Assembly: GCA_944321895.1 (NCBI GenBank)
Contig: CALUNA010000007.1
Location: 1 to 64,000, forward strand
Source of the DNA: an uncultured Bacteroidales bacterium
GTDB taxonomy: Bacteria > Bacteroidota > Bacteroidia > Bacteroidales > Paludibacteraceae
Length of the DNA stretch: 64,000 nucleotides
Direction: 5' to 3'
This document shows positions 16,153 to 26,530 of the stretch, in pieces. Numbering within the stretch: position 1 is the first letter of the stretch; each line of letters opens with the position of its first letter. Under the pieces are notes generated by a model, which had not been told where the DNA came from, searched no databases, and saw nothing but the letters and a program-made list of their open reading frames with translations. The translations under genes were made by a program, and so were the position numbers.

Positions 16153-18003
16153 ATGAACACAAAATTATACTTTTTATGCCTCTGTCTCCTGTTTTTGGGA
16201 AGATACAAACCACAGGCACAAGAACATTTTGCATTTGCGCTCTTCACCGACCTGCATTTGAGTACAACCAACCCGACTCCGACACAAGACCTCACGGCGG
16301 CCGTCCGCGACGTAAACGAAACAGACAGCATTGATTTTGTGCTCGTGACCGGCGACATCACCGAAAACGGTGACAAAACATCCATGATGGCCGCCAAGGA
16401 GATTTTGGACCAGCTCCATGTACCATATTACATTACAGCCGGCAATCACGAAACCAAGTGGAGCGAATCAGGCGCCACCGATTTTGCAAAAGTATTTGGC
16501 GATGACAAATTCACATTCAAGCATAAAGGATGCATGTTCGTGGGATTTGTTTCCGGTCCTGTCATCAAAATGGGTGATGGCCATATTGCTCCACAAGACA
16601 TAAATTGGGTCATCAAAACACTGGAAAACGCTCCACACGACATGCCCATCTTCCTCTGCACACATTATCCATTGCAGGAAGGCGATGTGGACAACTGGTA
16701 TGAACTGACCGACCGCGTGCGCCGTTTCAACATACAGACCTTTCTGGGAGGACACTATCACCGCAACATGGTGTTGAATTATGACGGAATATGCGGTGTC
16801 CTGCACCGTTCCATGCTACGCGCCAAAGACAGCATCGGCGGCTATTCCATCATTTCCGTTGGCGACTCCATCCGGTTCTACGAACGAAAAACAGGAATGC
16901 CACCTGTAAAATGGCTGACCATTCCGTTCGGAGAACGGACATACGACGAGCCGGACAGCACACTCAAACCATCATTTGCCATCAACAACTGCTATCCGAA
17001 CGTCCGAGAGACGTGGCGCATTGAAACCGGAGCAGGCATCTACGGCACACCTGCCATTTACCGCCACAAAGTCTATTTCGGTGATGATCTGGGCAATTTC
17101 CATTGCCTGAACCTGCGCAACGGCCGCGAACTGTGGAACATCGCCATAGGAAACCGCATCATTTCATCGCCGGCTGCTGCCGATGGCAAAGTAGTTTTCG
17201 GCTCAACCAATGGCAATATATATTGCCTGAATGCAACTGACGGCACGGAAATCTGGAAATACGAAACGGAAAAAGCCGTACTCGGAATGCCGCTGATTGC
17301 AAACGGTACTGTATATGTCGGCGGCAGTGACGGCCATTTCCGTGCCCTCTCGTTGAATAACGGGAAACTGCTATGGAGCTACAACGGAATAGAAAACTAC
17401 ATTGAAACGCGTCCCGTGATATATGGGAACAAAATCTATTTCGGTGCATGGGACACCAATTTCTACGCGCTCAACCTTAACGATGGCTCATTGGCCTGGA
17501 AATGGAACAACGGCAACAAACGCATACATTTCTCGCCGGCAGCCGTATTGCCGGTAGCTTCCCACGGCAAAATCTTCATCACGGCACCCGACCGCTATTG
17601 GACTGCTCTGGATGCCGAAAGCGGCCGTGAAATATGGCGCACAAACCGCCATGAAGTACGCGAAACAATCGGATTGTCCGAAGACGGCAATACTGTATTC
17701 AGCCGTTGCATGCACGACAGTATCGTCGCCATTGACGCAACCGCCGACACACCACGCGTCGTCTGGAAAACCAATGCCGGATACGGCTACGACCATAACC
17801 CGAGCATGCCCGTGGAACGCGATGGCGTTATCATTTTCGGTACGAAAAACGGCCTGCTGCATGGCGTGGATGCCCGTAACGGGCAATTGCTCTGGATACA
17901 TAAAACAGGAAACTCACTTATAAATACAATTGCTCCCATTTCCGGAAATGAATGTGTCATAAGCACATCTGAAGGTGTGGTGGCCAAAATCAAAATACAA
18001 TGA
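16153..18003 (+). CDS. Exported calcineurin-like phosphoesterase fused to a PQQ-type beta-propeller
   Basis: A 616-residue two-domain protein. A signal peptide (about 1-23, ending QAQ) precedes a metallophosphoesterase domain. Its metal ligands appear in FTDLHLS (Asp33, His35), LVTGDITENG (Asp68), GNHE (97-100), CTHYPL and GGHYHRN. From about residue 275 there are at least six repeats of the form YCLNATDGTEIWKY / ALSLNNGKLLW / GKVVFGSTNGNIYC, the pattern of PQQ/BamB-like beta-propeller blades. The substrate is unknown; such proteins may act on envelope phosphodiesters. Its stop overlaps the murF-alr start by 4 bases, so a cell-wall-related role is suggested by context only. Confidence 0.88.
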   Translation: MNTKLYFLCLCLLFLGRYKPQAQEHFAFALFTDLHLSTTNPTPTQDLTAAVRDVNETDSIDFVLVTGDITENGDKTSMMAAKEILDQLHVPYYITAGNHETKWSESGATDFAKVFGDDKFTFKHKGCMFVGFVSGPVIKMGDGHIAPQDINWVIKTLENAPHDMPIFLCTHYPLQEGDVDNWYELTDRVRRFNIQTFLGGHYHRNMVLNYDGICGVLHRSMLRAKDSIGGYSIISVGDSIRFYERKTGMPPVKWLTIPFGERTYDEPDSTLKPSFAINNCYPNVRETWRIETGAGIYGTPAIYRHKVYFGDDLGNFHCLNLRNGRELWNIAIGNRIISSPAAADGKVVFGSTNGNIYCLNATDGTEIWKYETEKAVLGMPLIANGTVYVGGSDGHFRALSLNNGKLLWSYNGIENYIETRPVIYGNKIYFGAWDTNFYALNLNDGSLAWKWNNGNKRIHFSPAAVLPVASHGKIFITAPDRYWTALDAESGREIWRTNRHEVRETIGLSEDGNTVFSRCMHDSIVAIDATADTPRVVWKTNAGYGYDHNPSMPVERDGVIIFGTKNGLLHGVDARNGQLLWIHKTGNSLINTIAPISGNECVISTSEGVVAKIKIQ

Positions 18004-20450
18004 AACTGCAAGAAATCGCATCCATTACCGGTGCAAAAGTTTCGCATCCAGTCAATGCGGAAATCAACTGGCTGCTTACCGACAGCCGTTCGCTTTCCTT
18101 TCCGGAAAACACGCTTTTTTTCGCCCTGCGCACACAACGAAACGACGGGCATCAATACATTCAGGAACTATATGAACGCCAGGTACGCTATTTCGTCGTC
18201 GACACCCTGCCGGATACGGCCCAAATGGAAGATGCCTGCTTCTTACAAGTCAAAAGTCCGCTTCTGGCACTGCAACAAATTGCAGCAGCACACAGGCAAC
18301 AGTTCAACATTCCTGTAATCGGCATCACCGGTAGCAACGGCAAGACCATTGTCAAGGAATGGCTGTACGACTTATTGCACGAAGACTATGAGATTGTACG
18401 TTCTCCACGCAGCTACAACTCACAAATCGGCGTACCGCTTTCCGTTTGGCAACTGAACGAACAAAGTGAACTCGGCATTTTCGAGGCCGGCATATCACAG
18501 CCCAATGAAATGGAAAACCTGCAAAAAATCATCAAACCTACTATCGGAATCTTTACAAATATAGGCGATGCACATCAGGAAAACTTCCGGACTCTGAAAG
18601 AAAAATGCGCTGAAAAAATGATTCTTTTCCGCGAGGCCGAAACGGTAATCTACTGCAAAGACAACCAGCTGGTTGACATATCCGCCCAACAGGCAAAAAT
18701 CAGAACATTCACATGGGGAAAAACAGAAAACGCTGACGTTCAGATTATTGGCATCCACAAGACGGACAACATCACACGCATAGAATATAAATACAATGCC
18801 ATTAACGGCCATTACAACATTCCGTTCACCGACAATGCATCCGTTGAAAACAGCCAGCACTGCCTGTCCCTGCTGCTCCATCTCGGATATGAACACGAAC
18901 AAATTGCAGTCAAAATGATGCAACTGGAGCCTGTACAAATGCGTCTTGATGTAAAAGAAGGAGTTCGTAACTGCCTGATAATAAACGACAGTTACAACTC
19001 GGATCTGGCATCACTGACAATTGCGCTTGATTTTCTTGACCAACAGGCAACCGCCAAGAACCTGTCAAAAGTCATTATCCTGTCAGACATTTTCCAGAAC
19101 GGCCAGGCCGAAGATGAATTGTACGCAACCGTGGGAGAACTGCTCCACAGACGCCATATTGACCGTGTCATCGGCATAGGAGAACAAATAAGCAAACATC
19201 AGTCTGTCTTCGAAGACATGAATGCTTCCTTCTATCCGACCACAGACGCATTCCTGACATCCGGCACCTACCGCTCCATCCACAATCAGGCCGTCCTGCT
19301 CAAGGGTAGCCGGCGCTTCCATTTTGAAAGCATAAGCAAACATCTGGAAATGACCGCTCACGAAACCGTTCTGGAAGTCAACCTGTCGGCTCTGATAAAC
19401 AACCTGAACTATTTCCGCAGCAAACTGGCTCCGACAACAAAAATCATGTGCATGGTCAAAGCATTTGCATACGGCAGCGGCGCAGTGGAAGTCGCCCGTA
19501 CGTTGCAACACCATCATTGCGACTATCTGGCAGTAGCCGTTGCCGACGAAGGAGCTGAACTCCGCAACGAAGGCATACGCATACCTATTGTTGTCATGGA
19601 CCCTTATCCCAATGCCTTCAATGCCATTTTCGACAACAATCTGGAGCCGGAAATATATAGCTTCAAACTTCTGGATGCCTTCATTGCCGCCGCTGAACGG
19701 CAAGGTATCCTCAACTATCCGATACATATCAAAATAGACAGCGGCATGCACCGGCTGGGATTCCTGCCAACGGAAATGCCGGCACTAATTGAGCGGCTAA
19801 ATAACCAGCAGGCCGTCAACGTACGTTCCGTTTTTTCGCATCTGGCCGGTGCCGACGAAGCACGCTTTGACGAGTTCACGCATCAACAAATTGACGTATT
19901 CAACGCATGTGCCGAACAGTTGAAAAGCGCGTTACCCTATCCGATTCTCAAGCACATCCTGAATTCGGCCGGCATAGAACGTTTTGCGGAAAGCCAGTTT
20001 AACATGGTCCGCTTAGGTATTGGACACTATGGAATCAGCGCATTGCCAGATACCAATCTGGAAAATGTATGCACACTCAAAACCGTCATATTGCAGATAA
20101 AAAACGTATGTGCCGGCGAAAGCGTGGGCTATGGACGAAAAGCCATGCTCAAAACAGACAAGCGGATAGCTGTAATTCCAATCGGATATGCGGATGGATT
20201 CGACAGGAGACTCGGAAACGGTAACGGAGAAGTCCTCATCAGCGGACAACGCTGCAAAACAGTCGGCAACATTTGTATGGACCTGGCAATGATAGATGTA
20301 ACAACCGTAGACTGCACAGAAGGCGATGAAGTCATCATTTTCGGTGACGACATAACCCTGACCGAAATTGCAAACAAACTCAACACCATAAGTTATGAAA
20401 TCCTGACCGGCATTTCAAGAAGGGTAAAAAGAGTTTATTTTCAAGAATAA
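18000..20450 (+). CDS. murF-alr: Bifunctional MurF ligase / alanine racemase
   Basis: An 816-residue fusion that both makes D-alanine and attaches D-Ala-D-Ala to UDP-MurNAc-tripeptide in the cytoplasm. The MurF half (about 1-440) has the ATP-binding GITGSNGKT (109-116), EAGISQPNEM and NDSYNSD motifs of Mur ligases. The racemase half (about 450-816) has the PLP lysine motif MVKAFAYGSG, ending with GYADGFDRR, the catalytic-type Tyr region CMDLAMIDV and SYEILTGISRRVKRVY. Fusions of this kind are typical of Bacteroidota. The KAFAYGSG form replaces the more common KANAYGHG. Translation is coupled to the phosphoesterase gene upstream. Confidence 0.95.
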   Translation: MKLQEIASITGAKVSHPVNAEINWLLTDSRSLSFPENTLFFALRTQRNDGHQYIQELYERQVRYFVVDTLPDTAQMEDACFLQVKSPLLALQQIAAAHRQQFNIPVIGITGSNGKTIVKEWLYDLLHEDYEIVRSPRSYNSQIGVPLSVWQLNEQSELGIFEAGISQPNEMENLQKIIKPTIGIFTNIGDAHQENFRTLKEKCAEKMILFREAETVIYCKDNQLVDISAQQAKIRTFTWGKTENADVQIIGIHKTDNITRIEYKYNAINGHYNIPFTDNASVENSQHCLSLLLHLGYEHEQIAVKMMQLEPVQMRLDVKEGVRNCLIINDSYNSDLASLTIALDFLDQQATAKNLSKVIILSDIFQNGQAEDELYATVGELLHRRHIDRVIGIGEQISKHQSVFEDMNASFYPTTDAFLTSGTYRSIHNQAVLLKGSRRFHFESISKHLEMTAHETVLEVNLSALINNLNYFRSKLAPTTKIMCMVKAFAYGSGAVEVARTLQHHHCDYLAVAVADEGAELRNEGIRIPIVVMDPYPNAFNAIFDNNLEPEIYSFKLLDAFIAAAERQGILNYPIHIKIDSGMHRLGFLPTEMPALIERLNNQQAVNVRSVFSHLAGADEARFDEFTHQQIDVFNACAEQLKSALPYPILKHILNSAGIERFAESQFNMVRLGIGHYGISALPDTNLENVCTLKTVILQIKNVCAGESVGYGRKAMLKTDKRIAVIPIGYADGFDRRLGNGNGEVLISGQRCKTVGNICMDLAMIDVTTVDCTEGDEVIIFGDDITLTEIANKLNTISYEILTGISRRVKRVYFQE

Positions 20451-20543
20451 TTCAGTTGCCAAAAGATGACGAATATAGAAAAACAAATGTTTGCCATCTT
20501 GACTTTGCAAAAAACCCCAAACTGTAATTTATTTTAATAACAC

Positions 20544-20574
20544 TTTGTCAATCAGAGAGAATTTTGTACTTTTG
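20544..20574 (+). promoter_or_regulatory. gapA promoter
   Basis: TTTG (20544-20547), 19 bp, TACTTTTG (20567-20574). The predicted leader is about 110 bases, unusually long for this window; no clear riboswitch is seen in it. Confidence 0.85.
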
Positions 20575-20666
20575 CAGCCGATTTCAAAAGGGGAGATACA
20601 AGTTTGCGACAAGTACTTTTTCCACTATTGGAACAATGTGAAAACAAACACATCAAAAAATAATAA

Positions 20667-21701
<1,035 letters not shown>

Positions 21702-21721
21702 TCCGGAAAAATCGGATATAC

Positions 21722-21758
21722 AAAAAACCGGTGGTATTTTTTTACCACCGGTTTTTTT
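21722..21758 (+). terminator. gapA terminator
   Basis: ACCGGTGGTA pairs with TACCACCGGT, flanked by A and T runs. It separates gapA from the convergent uxuA gene. Confidence 0.9.
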
Positions 21759-21812
21759 ATGCCCATAATCCAATAAACAAGCTGACAAAACGACATAGAG
21801 AAACCAGACTTC

Positions 21813-22997
21813 TTAAAGCATTCCGTTTTTCAGTTCATCATCCACAACAGCCATCATGCCTTCCACCTGTCCCAGGGCAAGCATGCGTCCGTGGAATGAA
21901 TATCCTGCGTTGTATCCCTTGTCCTCATCGCCAAGCATCATACGTCCGTGGTCAACACGCATCGGCAATCCCGGATTCTCCTTTTCGAATATTCTGATAA
22001 GGTCAACCAGATGTCCGCGTCCTGTCAGATGCGTACTCTCAATGAAGTTACCGCCAGGCATAGCCGCCGTACTGCGCAAATGTACGAAGTGAGTACGTTT
22101 GGCAAACTTCTTTGCAAGTTCGCGTGTATCGTTATGCTCGCCTGCGCTCAAAGAACCTGCACAGAAAGTCAGTCCGTTATGAGGATTGTCAACCGCATTG
22201 AGGAACCATGCTATATCCTCTTCGTTTGTAACGATACGAGGCAATCCGAGAATTTGGAAAGGAGGATCGTCAGGATGAACACACATATTAACACCGTATT
22301 CCTCGCATACAGGCATAATTGCCGCAAGGAAGTAACGCATGTTTTCGCGCAAAGCATCTCTGTCTATACCTTTATATAAAGAAAGCAGACGTTTGAATAT
22401 AGCTACAGGATTCTTGTCGCCTTCACGGATATTTCCGTTTACGAATCCCTGAGTCTTAACGATGATAGCATCGATAAGCTCATCTTTCTCTGCCTCTGTA
22501 ATAACCTTGTCAAGTTCTTCCACCTTGCGGAGCTCTTCTTCTGAATAGTCTTTCTCCGCTCCTTCGCGCTGAAGAATCTTTACATCGAAATATGCGAAAC
22601 GTACCCTGTCGTAATACAATGAGCTTGTACCGTCTGCCCAAGGATGCTGCAAGTCTGTTCTCACCCAGTCAATAACCGGCATGAAATTGTAGCATACTGT
22701 CTTTACACCGCATTTACCAAGGTTGGCAAGGCTGACTTTATAATTTTCAATCAGCTGGTCGCGTTCAGGGCCTGCATATTTGATAGCTTCGCATACAGGA
22801 AGACTTTCCACTACCGACCATCTCAATCCGTATGACTCGATATACGATTTCAAATCGTTGATAGCCTCAACAGTCCAAATCTCGCCGTTTGGAACATCAT
22901 GCAAAGCTGTTACTATTCCTTCTACTCCTATCTGACGCAGCATGGAAAGAGTAATCTTATCTTTTTTTCCAAACCATCTCCAAGTTTTCTCCATCAT
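21813..22997 (-). CDS. uxuA: Mannonate dehydratase
   Basis: A 394-residue enzyme of hexuronate breakdown, converting D-mannonate to 2-keto-3-deoxygluconate (metal-dependent TIM barrel of the xylose-isomerase-like superfamily). Family marks are MEKTWRWFGKKDKI at the start, the VCYNFMPVIDWVRTDL strand, the metal-site CVHPDDPPF, the TFCAGSLSAGEHND segment, HLRS, and RVDHGRMMLGD near the end. Two adjacent ATG codons (22997, 22994) are possible starts. It is followed in transcript order after the SDR gene with a 21-bp gap, forming an operon divergent from an AraC regulator. Confidence 0.95.
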   Translation of the reverse strand: MMEKTWRWFGKKDKITLSMLRQIGVEGIVTALHDVPNGEIWTVEAINDLKSYIESYGLRWSVVESLPVCEAIKYAGPERDQLIENYKVSLANLGKCGVKTVCYNFMPVIDWVRTDLQHPWADGTSSLYYDRVRFAYFDVKILQREGAEKDYSEEELRKVEELDKVITEAEKDELIDAIIVKTQGFVNGNIREGDKNPVAIFKRLLSLYKGIDRDALRENMRYFLAAIMPVCEEYGVNMCVHPDDPPFQILGLPRIVTNEEDIAWFLNAVDNPHNGLTFCAGSLSAGEHNDTRELAKKFAKRTHFVHLRSTAAMPGGNFIESTHLTGRGHLVDLIRIFEKENPGLPMRVDHGRMMLGDEDKGYNAGYSFHGRMLALGQVEGMMAVVDDELKNGML

Positions 22998-23018
22998 AAT
23001 TGTACTAATTTTAAAGAT

Positions 23019-23834
23019 TTATACTCCACTGAATGCACTGAAACCACCATCTATTGCCAATGTAGCGCCAGTGATAAAGCTTGCAGCATCGCTACAAAGG
23101 AACTGAACGGCACCATTCAATTCGGAAATATCTCCAAATCTTCTCATAGGAGTCTTGGCAATAACCTTCTTACTGCGTTCTGTAAGCGAACCGTCAGGGT
23201 TAATCAGAATAGCGCGGTTCTGGTTTCCGATAAAGAATCCCGGAGCAATAGCGTTTACGCGAATCTTTTCGCTGAACTTGATAGCCATTTCCTGAGCCAT
23301 CCAGCGAGTGAAGTTTTCAACAGCGCTCTTAGCCATTGAATATCCCGGCACACGTGTGATTGACTCGTAAGCGGCCATAGAAGAAACGTTCACGATAACA
23401 CCGCTCTGCTGTTTTGCCATTATCTCGCCAAAGACAAGGCATGGATAAACTGTACCGTTGAGGTTAAGGTCAACTACTTTGTTAAGGTCTTCCACCTTCA
23501 TGTCGAATATATTCTGGTCAACAGTCAGCGTACCTCCAGGAATGTTACCACCAGCAGCATTGATAAGGAAGTCCACACGTCCCCATTTTGAAAGAACTGT
23601 ATCTTTTACAGAACGAAGGCTCTCGATGTCAAGCACATTACATACCGTACCTGCCACATCATCACTAACTGCTTTCAGACGTTCCAATGCCGCATCCACC
23701 CTGTCCTGATGTGCGCCAATGATTATTACCTTAGCTCCGGCTTTCAGAAGACCTTCTGCTATATTACTACCCAAAACACCTGAACCGCCTGTTACGACGG
23801 CTACCTTTCCGGTAATGTCAAACATGTTGTTCAT
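23019..23834 (-). CDS. SDR-family oxidoreductase, probably D-mannonate/fructuronate oxidoreductase
   Basis: A 271-residue short-chain dehydrogenase from ATG 23834 (MNNMFDITGKVAV). It has the TGGSGVLGSNIAEGL cofactor loop, an NAAGG motif, catalytic Ser near NVSSMAAYES, YSMAKSAVENF (Tyr-x-x-x-Lys) and AIAPGFFIGNQNRA. The SDR fold is certain. The substrate is inferred from the operon with uxuA: reduction of fructuronate to mannonate by an SDR instead of classical UxuB is common in Bacteroidales. A longer in-frame extension to 23993 is rejected because it covers the divergent regulator's promoter and start. Confidence 0.85.
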   Translation of the reverse strand: MNNMFDITGKVAVVTGGSGVLGSNIAEGLLKAGAKVIIIGAHQDRVDAALERLKAVSDDVAGTVCNVLDIESLRSVKDTVLSKWGRVDFLINAAGGNIPGGTLTVDQNIFDMKVEDLNKVVDLNLNGTVYPCLVFGEIMAKQQSGVIVNVSSMAAYESITRVPGYSMAKSAVENFTRWMAQEMAIKFSEKIRVNAIAPGFFIGNQNRAILINPDGSLTERSKKVIAKTPMRRFGDISELNGAVQFLCSDAASFITGATLAIDGGFSAFSGV

Positions 23835-23855
23835 TTTCCCACAATAATTTGTTTG

Positions 23856-23920
23856 CAAAAATACAGTGAGATAGAAAAAATATAATACACTGAAATTTGC
23901 AAGATATTTCACTATCTTTG
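23856..23920. promoter_or_regulatory. Divergent control region of the uxu operon and AraC gene
   Basis: A minus-strand -7 element TATTTTTG (23863-23856) faces uxuAB-type genes, and a plus-strand TATCTTTG (23913-23920) faces the araC-type gene. Between them lies the palindrome TGAAAT-N9-ATTTCA (23891-23911), a plausible operator for the regulator. Neither side has a clean TTTG at -33, which fits activator-dependent promoters. Confidence 0.5.
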
Positions 23921-23949
23921 CATAAAAATCAATTTTCAAGTCAACAGCT

Positions 23950-24834
23950 ATGCAAAAGATACTGAACGAACCGTTATACATATCTGATTCCAATCCTATA
24001 AAAGCCAGAATCTATGACTACAAGTCATTCACATATCCATGGCATTTCCACTGCGAATATGAAATGCTTTATGTAGAAAACGGTTACGGACAATGCATTA
24101 TCGGTGACAGCATGACCGGATATACTGACCAGACTGTGTTTCTGTTCGGTTCCGAATTACCTCACTGCATGCAAAATCCGGCTGAATATGAACACAATGA
24201 AAACCTCAGAGTCAACGGCACGATAATACAGTTCGAAAAAAATTTCATGCAATATGCTTTTTCGCACTACATCCAGTTTGCCAATATACGCAACCTGCTC
24301 AACGAAGCAAGCCGCGGTATCAGGTTTGAGATTCGCGACAACCCCGATATAGCTGAATTATTGAAAAAGATTCCGCTAATCCATGGAGCGGAACAAATAA
24401 TCCTGTTTCTTCAATTGCTCCTGGCACTTTCCGAAATCAGCAACAAGCAATTGGTCGCTTCACACAATTATAACCCCGTGCCATCCGGATTCAAGGGAGA
24501 AAAAATTGAAAAGGTAATTGCCTATATTAACAAGAAATACACAAACAATATAAGTCTGAAAGAAATTGCATCATATGCGGCAATGAATCCGACTGCTTTC
24601 TGCAGATTTTTCAAGGAACATACGGGAAAAAGTCTGAAACACTATATCATCAACATGCGAATCGGTTATGCGTGCAAACTGCTTGCCGACAAGCGGCTGA
24701 ACATATCGGAAGTAAGCCTGGAATGCGGTTATGAATCTGTCAACCATTTCATCCGTTGCTTCAAAAGCATAATGAATTGCACTCCGACAAACTATCGCAA
24801 AAGAATCCTGCATTTGATACGGGCCACTCCGTGA
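23950..24834 (+). CDS. AraC-family transcriptional regulator of hexuronate genes
   Basis: A 294-residue regulator. The N-terminal cupin-like sensing domain (FTYPWHFHCEYEMLYVENGYG, with HFH and E typical of AraC_binding) spans about 1-170. The C-terminal double HTH (about 190-290) includes ISLKEIASYAAMNPTAFCRF, FKEHTGKSLKHYIINMRI and ISEVSLECGYESVNHFIRCF. It is transcribed away from the uxuA/SDR operon with a 115-bp control region, so it most likely controls those genes in response to a hexuronate-derived sugar. Effector not deducible. Confidence 0.9.
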   Translation: MQKILNEPLYISDSNPIKARIYDYKSFTYPWHFHCEYEMLYVENGYGQCIIGDSMTGYTDQTVFLFGSELPHCMQNPAEYEHNENLRVNGTIIQFEKNFMQYAFSHYIQFANIRNLLNEASRGIRFEIRDNPDIAELLKKIPLIHGAEQIILFLQLLLALSEISNKQLVASHNYNPVPSGFKGEKIEKVIAYINKKYTNNISLKEIASYAAMNPTAFCRFFKEHTGKSLKHYIINMRIGYACKLLADKRLNISEVSLECGYESVNHFIRCFKSIMNCTPTNYRKRILHLIRATP

Positions 24835-24918
24835 CCGTATTGTGCTGTTTCCAAGAGGAAGCCTACAAAAAGGTTTTTCATTCCACACACGGAAACATCT
24901 GACTATAAAACGATAAAG

Positions 24919-25632
24919 CTATTTTAATTCAAACCAGACATTCATGGAATAGTTCAGTTTTATTGTACGGAAAGCATCGAGTGCAGAAGCATCGGATGAT
25001 GTCGCCATCAACTTGCCGTAATTGGCCACACGCGGCACCATGCTTGCATCTTGCGGCTCCACGATACGGATTGCATCGCCTAATTTCATGCCAAGTGCTG
25101 TTGCCAGATATTCCGCCTTGGCACGTGCAGCCAACAACGCATCAATCTTGCCTTGCTTGTGATACTGCTCCATATCCTTATGTTTCAGTTCACCTATACG
25201 CATGGAATTGATACCACGCGTGTCAACCGCACCGATAATCTCATCTATCTTATTGAAATCATGCAACGTGATATCAAACTGTTTCGCCACCAGAAAATCG
25301 CGGCCCCGTTCACGCCAATAGTCACCCACTTCCTGCGTGCGGATATCCTTGTCCGTAATACCCAAACCATGAAGTACAGTACGCAAACCATTCTCAATAT
25401 CTTCCAAAGCCACTTTAGTCTGATAATCCTCAGGTTTGGCCCGTTTTTCAAACTCCTCCTCCCAATATTCCTTGATTTCAATGATAAAATGAATTTCATC
25501 AGGAACCAACGTCACTTCCGAGGTTCCCGTCACCTCAATATACGGTACAAGCGGCTCTTGCGCCTGTCCCGGTACGACTGCACACAACAATACCGCTGAC
25601 AACACAACCGTGAAAAATTTCATTGGATTCAT
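24919..25632 (-). CDS. SIMPL-domain (DUF541) periplasmic protein
   Basis: The 237 residues start with a signal peptide (MKFFTVVLSAVLLCAVVPGQAQ). A SIMPL/DUF541 domain follows: IEVTGTSEVTLVPDEIHFII near the N-terminus, a long middle with paired helices (GLRTVLHGLGITDKDIRTQE) and the AKAEYLATALGMKLGDAIRI segment near 180. The C-terminus ends NYSMNVWFELK, a beta strand. SIMPL proteins are envelope proteins of poorly known role, linked in some bacteria to stress or outer-membrane integrity. It is a single gene, and no neighbour clarifies its task. Confidence 0.88.
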   Translation of the reverse strand: MNPMKFFTVVLSAVLLCAVVPGQAQEPLVPYIEVTGTSEVTLVPDEIHFIIEIKEYWEEEFEKRAKPEDYQTKVALEDIENGLRTVLHGLGITDKDIRTQEVGDYWRERGRDFLVAKQFDITLHDFNKIDEIIGAVDTRGINSMRIGELKHKDMEQYHKQGKIDALLAARAKAEYLATALGMKLGDAIRIVEPQDASMVPRVANYGKLMATSSDASALDAFRTIKLNYSMNVWFELK

Positions 25633-25804
25633 GTCTTTTATGTTTTTAAGTAAATTACAGGTGCCCGCAAATCAATTTCCATGCCAGAGAAACACGGAAA
25701 AAGCTCCGACAGGCCAACAGAAAAGTATGAAAAAAGTTGTCCGCCATAAAGCAAACAACTTACACAATACCGGCCGAGACCGGTAAAAAGGCCAACGGCA
25801 AGGA

Positions 25805-25969
25805 CTATTCCTCAATCGGTTCCATCTCATCCTTACCTACACCGCAAAGAGGACATACCCAATCATCGGGAAGGTCTTCAAACGGAGTTCCCGGCTGTAT
25901 GCCGCCATCTGGGTCACCTACTTCTGGGTCATAAATCCAACCGCATACGGTACATTTGTACTTTTTCAT
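25805..25969 (-). CDS. Rubredoxin
   Basis: A 54-residue one-iron electron carrier. Two knuckles, CTVCG (Cys6, Cys9) and CPLCG (Cys39, Cys42), bind the Fe. Between them lies the conserved [15 protein letters not shown] and [13 protein letters not shown] core of rubredoxins. In anaerobes rubredoxin passes electrons to reductases that remove oxygen or peroxides. The ATG at 25969 and TAG at 25805-25807 give the family's exact length. It is monocistronic. No partner oxidoreductase is adjacent. Confidence 0.95.
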   Translation of the reverse strand: MKKYKCTVCGWIYDPEVGDPDGGIQPGTPFEDLPDDWVCPLCGVGKDEMEPIEE

Positions 25970-26196
25970 ATACTCAAAATATTATAATGTTTACGGCGCG
26001 AAGATAAGAAAAAAAACAAAACCACGGAGCAACAATATTGACAAATGTCATTGGCACGAAAAAACACATTCCAACACAACTGCACACGCACCGTTAACCT
26101 AACCAAAACATCCGTTACCCATTTGTTCATTCCAAATATAAATTCTACCTTTGGCACATTGTTTATATACTCTAATTATCAAAAACGAAAACAATC

Positions 26197-26529
26197 ATGA
26201 AACAGGAACAAGACGAACTCATGTATGATGATGATGCCGCCGTCGACTACATTTACAACTGGCTGGATAAGGATGACCGCAAGGAGCTTACGCGTGATGA
26301 CATTGAATATGTCATGGATGTAATTTACGACTATTACGAAAGCAAAGGACTGATAGACGAGGATTCCGCCGAAGAAGCGAGCATTGATGAAGAAGACATG
26401 TTCAACTATATTGTAAAAGCCGCAAAAAAAGACGGTGTAAATCTTTCCGAAGAATTGATAGACCAGATTCTGGAAGGAGAATACCAGTATGGCGTCTCCA
26501 TAGGAATCTACTCCGAGGAGGAAGCCTGA
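26197..26529 (+). CDS. Acidic conserved protein of unknown function (110 aa)
   Basis: A very acidic cytoplasmic protein (long Asp/Glu runs: DELMYDDDAAVDY, EDSAEEASIDEEDM), probably helical, with no Cys, no signal peptide and no membrane segment. It ends 1 bp before the ATG of the acyltransferase gene (stop TGA at 26527-26529, start 26531), and a GGAGGA-like sequence near its end may serve the next gene. This points to translational coupling in a three-gene operon with the acyltransferase and glycosyltransferase. I cannot assign a family. Confidence 0.75.
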   Translation: MKQEQDELMYDDDAAVDYIYNWLDKDDRKELTRDDIEYVMDVIYDYYESKGLIDEDSAEEASIDEEDMFNYIVKAAKKDGVNLSEELIDQILEGEYQYGVSIGIYSEEEA

Positions 26530-26530
26530 C

